A DNA stretch of 64,000 nt from a bacterium (lineage in GTDB: Bacteria > Planctomycetota > UBA1135 > UBA2386): assembly GCA_030432695.1 (NCBI GenBank), contig JAUILN010000007.1, forward strand, positions 1-64,000, in the 5' to 3' direction. The notes beneath the pieces were generated by a model that had not been told where the DNA came from, did no database searches, and saw only the letters and a list, made by a program, of their open reading frames with translations. The translations under genes were made by a program, and so were the position numbers. Shown here piece by piece: positions 48,711 through 59,750 of the stretch. Position 1 is the stretch's first letter. Each line of letters begins with the position of its first letter.

Positions 48711-51050
48711 ATGAGCTTCGCCATGGGACTCGGCGCCAGCCTGCGCGCGCTCTCCGCCGCGCGGCTGGGCATCCAGACCGCCAGCCAGAACATCGCCAAC
48801 GTCAACACGCCCGGCTACTCGCGGCAGCGGCTGCTGCTGTCGTCGAGCCAGCCCTACACGCTCGGCGGCTTCCAGGTCGGCAGCGGCGTGCAGGTCGCCG
48901 ACGTGCGGCGGCTGGTCGACGAGGGCCTGATCGCGCGCGTCGCCAACCAGGAGTCGGTGGTCGGCGCGGCGCGGGTCCGCTACGAGCGCCTGCGCGAGAT
49001 CGAAGGCCTGTTCGCGGACGGCGCCGGCGGCGTCGCGGAACGGATGTCGGAGCTGTTCGGCGCGCTCGGCGCCCTGCAGAGCGATCCGGGCGACGGGGCG
49101 CTGCGCGGCGGCGTGGTCCAGGCCGGCGAGGCGTTCACCTCGGGATTGAACCTGGTCGGCAAACAGCTCGGTGCACTCGGCAACGACGTGTTCCGCGAGG
49201 TGCAGGGCCTGGTCGCCGCGGTGCAGTCGGGTGCCCAGACAATCGCCGACCTCAATGCCGAGATCGTGCGGCTCGAGGCCAACGGATCGATGGCCAACGA
49301 CCTCCGCGACCGCCGCGACCAGGCGATCCGCGATCTGTCGGCCCTCGTCGACGTGCGACGCGTCGACCACAGCTCGGGCTCGGTCGATCTGATCGTCGGC
49401 GGCCGATTGCTGGTCGCCGGCCGCCGCGCCGACACGGTGCAGGTCAGCCGCGACGCGAGCGGCGCGACCCGCGTGACGATCGGCAGCAACCGCCGACCGG
49501 CGAACCTCGAGGGCGGCCGCATCGGTGCCCTGCTGGAGCTCGAGCAGAGTGCCGGTCCCGCCTACCTGGCGCGACTGGACCGATTGACCCGCGAGATGGT
49601 GCTCGGCTTCGACCGGATCCACACCACCGGCGTGCCGGGGGACGGTCCGTTCCAGAGCCTGACCGCCGGCTACGGCGCGGTCGACACCAATGGCAACGGC
49701 GTGCTGGGCGACGAGCTGCTCCAGGACCTCGGCCTGCCGTTCGTGATCCGACACGGCGAGCTGTTCGTCCGGGTCACCGACCGGAGTTCGGGCGACGCCA
49801 GCCACCACCGCATCGCGATCGACCCGAGCGCGACCACTTTGCAGGAACTGGCCCGCGACCTCTCGGGCATCGAACACCTGCAGGCGTCGGTCGACACCTC
49901 GGGTCGGCTGCGGATCCAGGCCGACCAGGGTTACGGCTTCGACTTCGCGCCGGCGCTCGACGCGCGTCCCGACCCGCTCGGACTGTTCGGTGGCGCGGCG
50001 CCGCGCGCGGCGACCGCGGGCGAGGGACCGTTCGACCTGAACACCGCCGGCTTCCCGCAGACCTTCACGGTCGATGTCGAGGGCACGGTCGAGGTCGTGA
50101 CCTTCGAGGCCAGTGACTTCGCCGACCCGGCGCGCGCCACCGCCGCCGAGGTGGCGGCAGCGATCGACGCCGACCTGACTCGTGGTGAGGCGCTGGTGGA
50201 CGGCGACCGCGTCGTGCTGCGGGCGAGCGGCTCGGGAACGCCCGCGAGCATGACGCTCGCCGAGGGCGCCGGCAGTCCGCTCGCCGCACTCGGGCTACCC
50301 GCGGGCACGTTCCAGGGGCAGGACTACGGCGTCGACGTGCGGATCCACGGCGAGTACTCCGGCACCGCCAATCAGCGGTTCCGCTTCGTCGCGGTGGGCG
50401 ACGGCGAGATCGGCATCACGCCGGACCTGCAGGTGGACGTCTACGACGAGTCCGGTCGCCGCGTCGCCACGCTCGACGTCGGCGACGGCTACGACGGCTC
50501 GGAACTGACGGTCGCCGACGGCGTGCGCGTGTCGTTCACCCAGGGTGCGATCTCGGCGACTGCCCACGATGCCTTCGGCGTCGACGCGATCGCCGACCCG
50601 GACACCGCCGACCTCCTGGTGGGCCTCGGTCTCAACACGTTCTTCCTGGGCGCGACCGCCGAGACCGTCCGCGTGAACCCCGACCTGGTTGCCGATCCCG
50701 GGCGCCTCGCCGCGGGCCGCTACGGCTCGACCGGCGACACCGGCAACCTGCTGCAGTTCCAGGCCCTGCAGGACCGCCCGAGCGGTGCGCTGGGTGGACT
50801 CGACCTGACCGGCTACGTCGGCGGCCTGATCGCCGACGTCGGCTTCGAGGCGGGTCGCGCTTCGTCGACGCTCGAGACCCAGGAGAGCCTCGGCGCGTTC
50901 CTGGAGGAGCAGCGCCTGTCGATCTCCGGCGTCGACCTCGACGAGGAGATGCTCGACCTGGTCGCCTGGCAGCAGGCCTTCGAGGCCGCCAGCCGGATGG
51001 TCAGCGTGGTCCAGGAGATGACCGACACCCTGTTGGACCTCGGAAGGTGA
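48711..51050 (+). CDS. flgK: Flagellar hook-associated protein 1 FlgK
   Basis: 779 residues, longer than enteric FlgK (547). Strong GGGAGGA Shine-Dalgarno upstream. N-terminus: MGLGASLRALSAARLGIQTA, SQNIANVNTPGYSRQRLLLS. The FlgK region continues with GSGVQVADVRRLVDEGLIAR and ANDLRDRRDQAIRDLSALVD. The C-terminus has LEEQRLSISGVDLDEEMLDL, VAWQQAFEAASRMVSVVQEM, TDTLLDL, the FlgK end signature. The middle carries extra beta-rich segments. FlgK and FlgL join hook and filament outside the cell. The stop is followed four bases later by flgL. Confidence 0.92.
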   Translation: MSFAMGLGASLRALSAARLGIQTASQNIANVNTPGYSRQRLLLSSSQPYTLGGFQVGSGVQVADVRRLVDEGLIARVANQESVVGAARVRYERLREIEGLFADGAGGVAERMSELFGALGALQSDPGDGALRGGVVQAGEAFTSGLNLVGKQLGALGNDVFREVQGLVAAVQSGAQTIADLNAEIVRLEANGSMANDLRDRRDQAIRDLSALVDVRRVDHSSGSVDLIVGGRLLVAGRRADTVQVSRDASGATRVTIGSNRRPANLEGGRIGALLELEQSAGPAYLARLDRLTREMVLGFDRIHTTGVPGDGPFQSLTAGYGAVDTNGNGVLGDELLQDLGLPFVIRHGELFVRVTDRSSGDASHHRIAIDPSATTLQELARDLSGIEHLQASVDTSGRLRIQADQGYGFDFAPALDARPDPLGLFGGAAPRAATAGEGPFDLNTAGFPQTFTVDVEGTVEVVTFEASDFADPARATAAEVAAAIDADLTRGEALVDGDRVVLRASGSGTPASMTLAEGAGSPLAALGLPAGTFQGQDYGVDVRIHGEYSGTANQRFRFVAVGDGEIGITPDLQVDVYDESGRRVATLDVGDGYDGSELTVADGVRVSFTQGAISATAHDAFGVDAIADPDTADLLVGLGLNTFFLGATAETVRVNPDLVADPGRLAAGRYGSTGDTGNLLQFQALQDRPSGALGGLDLTGYVGGLIADVGFEAGRASSTLETQESLGAFLEEQRLSISGVDLDEEMLDLVAWQQAFEAASRMVSVVQEMTDTLLDLGR

Positions 51051-51054
51051 CGCC

Positions 51055-52470
51055 ATGACCCGCATCCCCTCGACCGCCTACCACCAGCGCACGCTGCTCG
51101 ACCTGCGGCGCGCGATGTCGCAACAGGCCCGGCTGCAGCGTCAACTCGCGTCGGGCAAGCGCATCGAGCGACCGTCCGACGACCCGGTCGCCGCGGCGCG
51201 GATCCTGCCGCTGCGCACCGATCTGCGCGCGCTGGCCCGCATGCAGGACAACGCCGCCACCGCCCGCTCGGTGCTCGATCTAGGCGCCGGCGCGCTCGAC
51301 CAGATCTCGCAGGCGATGACACGGGTCCGCGAGATCACCCTCCAGGCCGCCAACACCGGCCGCAGCGGCGACGACCGCAACACCCTCGCGGCCGAGGTCG
51401 AACAACTCCTCGATCAGCTGGTCTCTCTGGCCGACACCCAACGCGGCGGTCGCTTTCTGTTCGGCGGTTCGGTGGACGGCACCGCGCCTTTCGTCCGCCG
51501 CGACGGCGACGACGGTCGGACTCGCGTGATCTACCAGGGGGACTCCCGAGAACGGCTCGTGGAGGTCGGTCCCGGCGTGCGCATGGCGGTCAACCTGGCC
51601 GGCGACGCGCTGTTCCTCGGCGGCGAGGGCCGCGGAGCAACGGTGTACTCCGGCGACACCGGGGCCGCGGCAGGCGCGCCCTTCGACACCGGGGTCGGCA
51701 CGGCGCGTCTGGAGATCCGCTTCGCCGGCCTGCAGATCGCTGCGGGCACCACCGGGCTCCGCCCGGGAACCGGGGTGACGACCGCGCTCGGCAAGCTCGA
51801 CTACGTGTTCACCGCTCCGGACGGCATCTCGATCAACGGCGGACCGACCACCAAGATCCTCGGCGGCTCGCAGCAGTTCCCCGTCGGCACAGCCGGCGAC
51901 GAGATCAGCCTCGACCTGACGTTGCCGATCTCGCCCGCGACCGGGACCTTGCGGGCCGACGCCGACGCCACGATCGACGGCGGCGAGACCTTCACGCGGA
52001 TCGACTTCACCGACGCGAACGTGATCGTCGAGGACTCGCTGGACGGTTCGCGCCTTCACGTCGACGTCTCACGACTCACCCGCACCGGAACCGAAGAGAT
52101 CACCTTCGAGGGCACCTTCGATCCGTTCACCGCACTGGTCACCGTCCGCGACATCCTGCGTGGCAACGGCGGCGCAGACGACGAAGCGGTGCGTGCCCGA
52201 CTCTCCGAGATCGTCGGTGCGATCGAGCAGGCCCACGACCGCGTGCTCACCGGTCTGCAGACACTCGGTGCGCGGAGCCAGGGCCTCGATCTGCTCGACT
52301 CGCGGCTGGAGACCCTCAAGCTGTCCGACGAGGAATCGCTCTCGCGCCTCGAGGACACCGACTACGTCGAGACCATCGCCGCCCTCGAGCTACAGAACCT
52401 CGCCTACCAGTCGGCGCTGCAGGCCAGCGCGCGAGCACTGCAGACCTCGCTGTTCGACTTCCTCAGGTGA
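51055..52470 (+). CDS. flgL: Flagellar hook-associated protein 3 FlgL
   Basis: 471 residues, also larger than the enteric counterpart (317). Flagellin-type D0/D1 start (RIPSTAYHQRTLLDLRRAMS, QQARLQRQLASGKRIERPSD, DPVAAARILPLRTDLRALAR, DLGAGALDQISQAMTRVREI), with LVSLADTQRGGRFLFGGS after it. The C-terminal coiled-coil (LSDEESLSRLEDTDYVETIA, ALELQNLAYQSALQASARAL, QTSLFDFL) is complete. The central region is beta-rich. It makes the second hook-filament junction layer. No flagellin gene lies in the window. Confidence 0.9.
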   Translation: MTRIPSTAYHQRTLLDLRRAMSQQARLQRQLASGKRIERPSDDPVAAARILPLRTDLRALARMQDNAATARSVLDLGAGALDQISQAMTRVREITLQAANTGRSGDDRNTLAAEVEQLLDQLVSLADTQRGGRFLFGGSVDGTAPFVRRDGDDGRTRVIYQGDSRERLVEVGPGVRMAVNLAGDALFLGGEGRGATVYSGDTGAAAGAPFDTGVGTARLEIRFAGLQIAAGTTGLRPGTGVTTALGKLDYVFTAPDGISINGGPTTKILGGSQQFPVGTAGDEISLDLTLPISPATGTLRADADATIDGGETFTRIDFTDANVIVEDSLDGSRLHVDVSRLTRTGTEEITFEGTFDPFTALVTVRDILRGNGGADDEAVRARLSEIVGAIEQAHDRVLTGLQTLGARSQGLDLLDSRLETLKLSDEESLSRLEDTDYVETIAALELQNLAYQSALQASARALQTSLFDFLR

Positions 52471-52477
52471 CGCGACC

Positions 52478-52777
52478 ATGACCGGACCCGACAGCACCCG
52501 TCCGCTGCACGGCCCGCAGGGTCTCGGCGATCCGAGCCACAACCGCACCCATGAGTCGGGTGCGAGCGATCCGACGGCGTTCCGGCGGCTGCTCGAACGA
52601 CTCGAGTCGGTCGCGCGTCCCGTGGAGAAGGGCAAGGGTGGGGAAGCCGATTCGCCGTCCGACCTGCACGCATTGCACGACGCGTTGCACGACGCCGACC
52701 GCGACTATGAGCAGCTGATGGAACTGCGCCGCCAGCTCGAGCAGGCGTTCCGACACAGCGGCCGCTCGACTGACTGA
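52478..52777 (+). CDS. Small protein at the end of the flagellar operon, unknown
   Basis: 99 residues from ATG 52478, eight bases after the flgL stop. The first ~60 residues are polar and probably disordered (HESGASDPTAFRRLLERLES). The rest is a single charged helix (LHALHDALHDADRDYEQLME, LRRQLEQAFRHSG). The helix-rich end resembles small flagellar export chaperones or regulators, but no family can be named; it is not FliW or CsrA, which often follow flgL. Probably cotranscribed with the operon. Confidence 0.55.
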   Translation: MTGPDSTRPLHGPQGLGDPSHNRTHESGASDPTAFRRLLERLESVARPVEKGKGGEADSPSDLHALHDALHDADRDYEQLMELRRQLEQAFRHSGRSTD

Positions 52778-53119
52778 AGTCGTCTCACGAGCGTCCGACT
52801 CGATCGGATTCGCGGCCGGCAAGAGCGACACTTCGGTGCGCATTCTACGGCGTTACCCTGGTGATGCGCAGGGATGAGACGACCTGCACCGCGCGAACTC
52901 GACGAAAAGGCGTGCGAATCCATGTCAGCGCGCGGAAAGCCTCGGGCATCTCCGGAGTTGCTGCCGGGTCGTCCTGAATACGATGGCGCTTCTTCCCGGA
53001 CCGTCATCCGGAGTCTTCGCCTGTCCCACGGATGGGATCCTCGGATCCCGAACCCCTGCGGGAGACCACGAGGAGCCGGCGGCGTGCCGAGGTCACCCCC
53101 CGTTTGACTGGTGACTCTG
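52778..53119. other. Intergenic region with nested inverted repeats
   Basis: 342 bases between the flagellar operon and the cytochrome gene. Two nested repeats occur near its start: GTCGTCTCA (52779-52787) pairs with TGAGACGAC (52875-52883), and inside it TGCGCAT pairs with ATGCGCA. Near the end lies a palindrome GGGATCC-TC-GGATCCC (53034-53049). No protein-coding signal is apparent. A terminator for the flagellar operon and the cytochrome promoter should both be here. Confidence 0.45.
53034..53049. promoter_or_regulatory. Palindrome upstream of the cytochrome gene
   Basis: GGGATCC and GGATCCC separated by TC form a 7-bp perfect palindrome about 70 bases upstream of the cytochrome start. The place and symmetry suit a dimeric regulator. 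No family of regulator is identifiable. Confidence 0.35.
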
Positions 53120-55387
53120 ATGAGTCGACGACCTCTCTCCTATCGCGGATCCTTCGGGTCCCTCTCCGCCGGAACGTTGGTTCTGGCGCTCCTTGCCTCC
53201 TGTTCCGGCTCCGATGGCGCCGCCGGTCCCCCCGGGCCCCCCGGGCCTCCAGGATCACCCGCCATCAATGCCTGGACGACGCCGGACTCGATCCTCGCCG
53301 AGCTGGATCTCGACTGCGAGATCACCGGCGTGACGATCCAGAGCCCGCCGGTCGTCGACTTCACGCTGAAGACCGTCGACGGCGTTCCCATCGTTGGGCT
53401 CGTGCCCTTCTGGGAGAGCAACCCGCGCTTCATCCGATTCACGGTCACCAAGCTCCTGCCGAGCGAGAACGGTGAGCCGAAGACCTGGGTCAACTACGTC
53501 CAGCCGAACGGCACGCCGACGTACGACACCGGTGCGACGCTGGTCGACAACGAGGACGGCAGCTACACCTTCACGTTCGAGACCGACGTCACGGCAGTCG
53601 ACGGGATCGACTACGAGCCGTCTCTGACGCACCGCGTCGCCGGCCAGATCGGCCAGCTCAGCACGGTCGCGCTCGAAGAGCAGAACGTCTGGTTCGACTT
53701 CGTTCCGGACGGCTCGGTCGACCCCGACCCGCGGGACATCGTCTCGACGGCGACCTGCAACGAGTGCCACGACGAGCTGACCTTCCACGGTCGGCGCCGT
53801 GCGGTCGAGTACTGCGTGCAGTGCCACAACCCGGACCTGGCGGAGGGTGAAGGCGACTTCTCCTTCATGATCCACCGGATCCACGCGGCCGGCGACTTCT
53901 TCGTCCTGGACGACGCGATCTCCTACGAGGAGGTCACCTACCCGCAGACCGTCGCCAACTGCCGCAAGTGCCACAACGGCGACGACGAAGACACCGCGGA
54001 CGGCGACAACTGGCGCGCCCGGCCGAACATGCAGGCCTGTAGCGGCTGCCACAACGTGTTCGGTCCGAACGCGACCGCCTCGCACCGTGGCGGCGACCAG
54101 GCCGACAACTCGCTGTGCTTCCGCTGCCACCCGCCGGAGATCATCGAGGGCTACCACGTCACGCCGAACTCGACGCCGAACAACCCGATGCTGCCCGAGG
54201 GCCAGCGCAACATCAGCTACGAGATGGTGTCGGCGGCGGTCGACGGGATGACCAACGACGTCACGATCGAGTTCCGGATCCTCAGCGAGGACACGCCGCT
54301 GGACATGACCAACCTGCCGATGGACCTGACCAACGGCATGGGTGCGGGCCTGCGCTACCCGGGCCTGCTGCTGGCCTACGCGTTGCCGCAGGGCTCGATG
54401 ATGGAGCCGACGGACTGGAACAACCTGGGCCAGGACGCCGCGCAGCCGATCAGCCTGGGCCTCGACAGCTTCTCGCCGATCGCCACGATGAACCCGCTCG
54501 GCACGATCGCCTTCGATGGCGGCACCGGCGTCAACACCGTGACCATCACCGACGCGGCGAGCCAGTTCCCGGTCGGCGCGATGATGCGCGCGGTCGGCCT
54601 GCAGGGTTACCTGCAGCAGGACCTCGACAACGACGGCGCCTCCGACGTGTCACTGCACGCGCTGTCCGACATCGTCACCGTCACCGGCGACGCCGCGCGC
54701 CGTCAGGTCTTCGACCCGACCAAGTGCGCGAACTGCCACGAGTGGTTCGAAGGCCACGGCGGCAACCGCGTGTTCGGCGCCGGCTCGGCCGAAGTGTGCA
54801 CGATGTGCCACAACCCGAACCTCAGCAGCAGTGGCCGCACGGTCAACGCGTTCTTCACCGGCCCGGAAGATGCCCAGAACTTCAAGGACATGATCCACGG
54901 CATCCACTCCGGTGACTTCCGCTCGCGGGACTACGAGCACGTGCGGAACTTCCGCGGCAATGGCAGTCCCTACAACTGGTCCGAAGTGACCTACCCGCAG
55001 GAATCGAACAACTGCTCGGCGTGCCACATCGATGGCAGCACCGAACTGCCGCTGGCCGACTCCCTGCTGCCGACCACCGTCCGCACCACCGGTTCGGCGG
55101 ACGGCCTCGACATGGACGAGGCGGCGGTCACGGCCGCTCGCGCGGGCGGAGCGCTGCCCAACGCGACCGACTGGATCAACACGCCGACCGCGTCGAGCTG
55201 CTTCTACTGCCACACCAGCGGGGAAGCCTGGGCGCACATGACCCAGCAGGGCGCGCAGTTGTCGATGCCGTCGATCGACGCCGGCATCATCACCAACCGC
55301 AGCGATCTGATGACTCCGTTCGAGTCCTGCGCGGTCTGCCACGGACCGGGCAAGTCCGCGGACATCGGCGTCGCGCACAGCCGCTGA
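53120..55387 (+). CDS. Decaheme c-type cytochrome lipoprotein, OmcA/MtrC family
   Basis: 755 residues from ATG 53120. Lipobox LLASC with lipidated Cys28, then a short collagen-like stretch (five Gly-x-y triplets, residues 33-47). Exactly ten CXXCH heme sites are present: five between residues 213 and 337 (CNECH, CVQCH, CRKCH, CSGCH, CFRCH) and five between 536 and 741 (CANCH, CTMCH, CSACH, CFYCH, CAVCH). Two pentaheme clusters separated by ~200 residues of beta-rich sequence is the MtrC/OmcA arrangement, where surface lipoproteins pass electrons to metals or other external acceptors. The MtrA and MtrB partners are not in the window. The promoter-side palindrome may regulate it. Confidence 0.88.
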   Translation: MSRRPLSYRGSFGSLSAGTLVLALLASCSGSDGAAGPPGPPGPPGSPAINAWTTPDSILAELDLDCEITGVTIQSPPVVDFTLKTVDGVPIVGLVPFWESNPRFIRFTVTKLLPSENGEPKTWVNYVQPNGTPTYDTGATLVDNEDGSYTFTFETDVTAVDGIDYEPSLTHRVAGQIGQLSTVALEEQNVWFDFVPDGSVDPDPRDIVSTATCNECHDELTFHGRRRAVEYCVQCHNPDLAEGEGDFSFMIHRIHAAGDFFVLDDAISYEEVTYPQTVANCRKCHNGDDEDTADGDNWRARPNMQACSGCHNVFGPNATASHRGGDQADNSLCFRCHPPEIIEGYHVTPNSTPNNPMLPEGQRNISYEMVSAAVDGMTNDVTIEFRILSEDTPLDMTNLPMDLTNGMGAGLRYPGLLLAYALPQGSMMEPTDWNNLGQDAAQPISLGLDSFSPIATMNPLGTIAFDGGTGVNTVTITDAASQFPVGAMMRAVGLQGYLQQDLDNDGASDVSLHALSDIVTVTGDAARRQVFDPTKCANCHEWFEGHGGNRVFGAGSAEVCTMCHNPNLSSSGRTVNAFFTGPEDAQNFKDMIHGIHSGDFRSRDYEHVRNFRGNGSPYNWSEVTYPQESNNCSACHIDGSTELPLADSLLPTTVRTTGSADGLDMDEAAVTAARAGGALPNATDWINTPTASSCFYCHTSGEAWAHMTQQGAQLSMPSIDAGIITNRSDLMTPFESCAVCHGPGKSADIGVAHSR

Positions 55388-55418
55388 CGCCACAGGACTT
55401 CGCCGAGCGGAACCTGGT

Positions 55419-55449
55419 GCCGGCCGGTAGCAACGCGCTCCCGGCCGGC
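55419..55449. terminator. GC-rich hairpin after the cytochrome gene
   Basis: GCCGGCCGG (55419-55427) and CCGGCCGGC (55441-55449) form a 9-bp stem with a 13-base loop, about 30 bases after the cytochrome stop, in the convergent gap to the next gene. No T tract follows. The rest of this 200-base gap shows nothing else of note. Confidence 0.5.
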
Positions 55450-55587
55450 CTCGCCATGCAGGTTCCCGCGCGGCGACTCGATGTGGTCCCCGACCTGCTT
55501 CGGCGCGGTAGCCCCGGCCGTAGCCCCACAGGTCGCGGTCGACCCCGGGAACACCGTGGCGACAGGCCGTAGATCTCTCAGCGACCT

Positions 55588-56298
55588 TCAGTCGAAGGTG
55601 CCCGCGGCGACCGTCGACGGCGCGCCCGAGGCAGGGACGACCTCGATGCGCCAGCGGTGACCGCGCCGCAGACCCGCACCCTGCTCGAACTCGAGGTGCA
55701 TGGCTCCGCCGGTAGCCGGCACCCGACCCTCACGGCGCGCCACCTCGTTGCCCTGCGCGTCGCTCACGACGATGCGATAGCGCGTGCCCGCGTGACCGAC
55801 GAGGCGGAACCGGGCACCGATCGCGTCCGAGTTCGCCGATCCCTTGACGACGAGTCCGAAGTTCGGCGGCAGGGGGCTGCTGCTGACCGCGAGGTCCTGC
55901 GCGAGGCAGGTCGTGAACGTCGGCGACAGCTGCCAGTGGTTCGCCGTGTCGATGTTCAGCGACTGGAACCAGAAGGTCGCGCCGGCGACCAACGGCGCCG
56001 GGAAGCTGAATCGGAGGTAGCTGCTGCCGAACGGGTCGAGCTGTGCCTGCCCGACCACGAAGGTGCCGAGCGGGTCGAGGAACAGCGGGCCGAACGGGGT
56101 CCGAACGTAGGGATCCATCGGCACGATCCCGGTCAGCAACAGGACGCTGCCGCGCGGCGGCCCGTCGAAGTCGACCGTGTAGGTCACGGTGTCGTCGGGA
56201 GTACGGACCACCTGGGCGTCGAGGTCCTGGGCGGGGGCCGAGAACGCGGTGGCCAGCACGGCGGCGGCGGAGAAGGCGAAGCGAGAGGCGGTGTTCAT
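55588..56298 (-). CDS. Small secreted protein, unknown
   Basis: 236 residues from ATG 56298 with a signal peptide (FAFSAAAVLATAFSAPAQD). The mature protein is beta-rich with alternating hydrophobic/polar stretches (YTVDFDGPPRGSVLLLTGIV, SYLRFSFPAPLVAGATFWFQ, RFRLVGHAGTRYRIVVSDAQ) and contains a single cysteine. The segment GSVLLLTGI and FWFQSLNID resembles the short beta-sandwich secreted proteins that are abundant in planctomycetes. No enzymatic motif. It is divergent from glutamine synthetase and convergent with the cytochrome. Confidence 0.65.
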   Translation of the reverse strand: MNTASRFAFSAAAVLATAFSAPAQDLDAQVVRTPDDTVTYTVDFDGPPRGSVLLLTGIVPMDPYVRTPFGPLFLDPLGTFVVGQAQLDPFGSSYLRFSFPAPLVAGATFWFQSLNIDTANHWQLSPTFTTCLAQDLAVSSSPLPPNFGLVVKGSANSDAIGARFRLVGHAGTRYRIVVSDAQGNEVARREGRVPATGGAMHLEFEQGAGLRRGHRWRIEVVPASGAPSTVAAGTFD

Positions 56299-56647
56299 GG
56301 TCGGGTTCCTCGGGTTCCGGGCGGGCATCAGGCCCGTGCTCACCTCCTTCCGCGGAGCGCGGCGCCGCCCCGTGCCCGGAAACCCCAAGGAATCCCGAGA
56401 GGCCGACCGGTCGGTCCTCCGGCGCCGCCTGCACCACGTTCGATACCGGGCCCCCCACTTCGCCTTCCCGGCCACGACCCGATCGACCCACCGGCCGGTG
56501 AGGAGCGCCAGTCCTTCGGCGCCGGCGGCCGGAACCCGACGAAGTCCTGCCATCGGCGGCAGCACTCCATGGACCGGAAGGCCTCACCTCCCTAGCCTCG
56601 CAAGGTCGAAGAGAATCCCACTCCGAACCCGCACGAGGTCACCTCAG
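56299..56647. other. Divergent intergenic region before glnN
   Basis: 349 bases containing the promoters of the small secreted protein gene (minus) and of glutamine synthetase (plus). No hexamers, NtrC- or sigma54-type site, or stable hairpin stands out. GAGG nine bases ahead of GTG 56648 is the apparent ribosome-binding site of glnN. Confidence 0.4.
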
Positions 56648-58834
<2,187 letters not shown>

Positions 58835-59053
58835 TCCGAGCGCCTGGATCCGTCCAGGTGCCCGCCGGCCGCCGACTCGTGGATGGAAAGGGGATGGAAC
58901 TGGAGTGATCGGGCTCGGCCGCCGAGCAGGTTGATCCGCTTCGCACCGCCGAGCTGCTGGCGGATCAGCGTGCAGATGCCAATCTGCCGCGGGCCGGACC
59001 GGAACACCGACCGCTTCGTGGTGGCCGCCGAGAGGTCGACGCTGCGGGCGAGT

Positions 59054-59134
59054 TCCAGCTCCGCAGATCGCCGACAGACCCGGCAATTCGTGCTGCGAAT
59101 TGCCGGGTCAGCCGGCGATCTGCTTCAAGCTGGA
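59054..59134. repeat. 81-bp nested palindrome between glnN and the HutD-like gene
   Basis: The core is GACCCGGCAATTCG (59077-59090), five bases, CGAATTGCCGGGTC (59096-59109). After a 3-base mismatch on each side the arms continue as GCAGATCGCCG (59063-59073) with CGGCGATCTGC (59113-59123). After a further small internal loop they end in TCCAGCT (59054-59060) with AGCTGGA (59128-59134). In all, 32 paired positions per arm. It overlaps the 3' end of the HutD-like gene. It can serve as a bidirectional terminator, but is unusually long; a remnant of a mobile palindromic element is an alternative. The remaining bases from 58835 show no gene. Confidence 0.75.
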
Positions 59135-59739
59135 CCCACCCGGCGGGGCACGAAGCCGCACCGCAGCAGGACGCTTGCCGCAGGGTCCAGAGCCTCGAGC
59201 CGCGCGTCGATCGGTCCGCGGGCGACGAGTGCATCGCCCGCGGTGAGCCGGTGTGCGGTGCCGAGGGCCGCGATCTCGACTTCGCCGGCGAGGAGGAGCA
59301 GCGCGACGGTTCCCGACGCGGCCGCCTGGAGCGGCAGCGCGGTGCCGGGCGCGAGGGTCAGGACCTCCGCCGTCGCAGCGGTCGTCGCCCGCTCGACCAT
59401 CAGATTGAGATCCTCGGTGGGGCCGTCGGTCAGCCGCGCGGAGACGCGGGCCGCGCCGTCGAAGGCGAGCGGCGCGAGGCGGCTGGAGAGGCGGTGCTCG
59501 CGCCCCTCGACGTCGAGCACCATCCCCGCACCTCGTAGCAACCAGATCGTCCGGTCGATGCCGGGGAAGCTCGAGAACGGCCCGTCCTCAGCTACCTGCG
59601 CCACGCTGATCCGCCAGCGGAAGGCTCCGTCTGCGCCCTCTCGATCCACCGCGACCTCGCGCGTCGTGCCCGCGCCGTTCCTCCAGGGCACGACGGGTTG
59701 CGTCGCGAAGGGGATCAATCGCAGGGTCCCTGGCTCCAT
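59125..59739 (-). CDS. HutD/Ves-family cupin-like protein
   Basis: 204 residues from ATG 59739 (an earlier ATG at 59772 would overlap the sigma gene). The HutD/Ves pattern is clear: PVVPWRNGAGTTREVAVDRE, FRWRISVAQVAEDGPFSSFP, GIDRTIWLLRGAGMVLDVEG, LAPLAFDGAARVSARLTDGP, TEDLNLMVERATTAA. HutD occurs with histidine-utilisation genes; Ves is a low-temperature protein of E. coli. No hut genes are here; instead the gene closes a kinase-sigma operon (11 bases after the sigma stop). The role in this context is not known. Confidence 0.82.
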   Translation of the reverse strand: MEPGTLRLIPFATQPVVPWRNGAGTTREVAVDREGADGAFRWRISVAQVAEDGPFSSFPGIDRTIWLLRGAGMVLDVEGREHRLSSRLAPLAFDGAARVSARLTDGPTEDLNLMVERATTAATAEVLTLAPGTALPLQAAASGTVALLLLAGEVEIAALGTAHRLTAGDALVARGPIDARLEALDPAASVLLRCGFVPRRVGPA

Positions 59740-59750
59740 GGTCACCCGCC

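Noticed and set aside
48679..48713. 11-codon leader-like frame ending in the ATG of flgK
   Set aside because: Too short, no Shine-Dalgarno of its own; the GGGAGGA inside it serves flgK.
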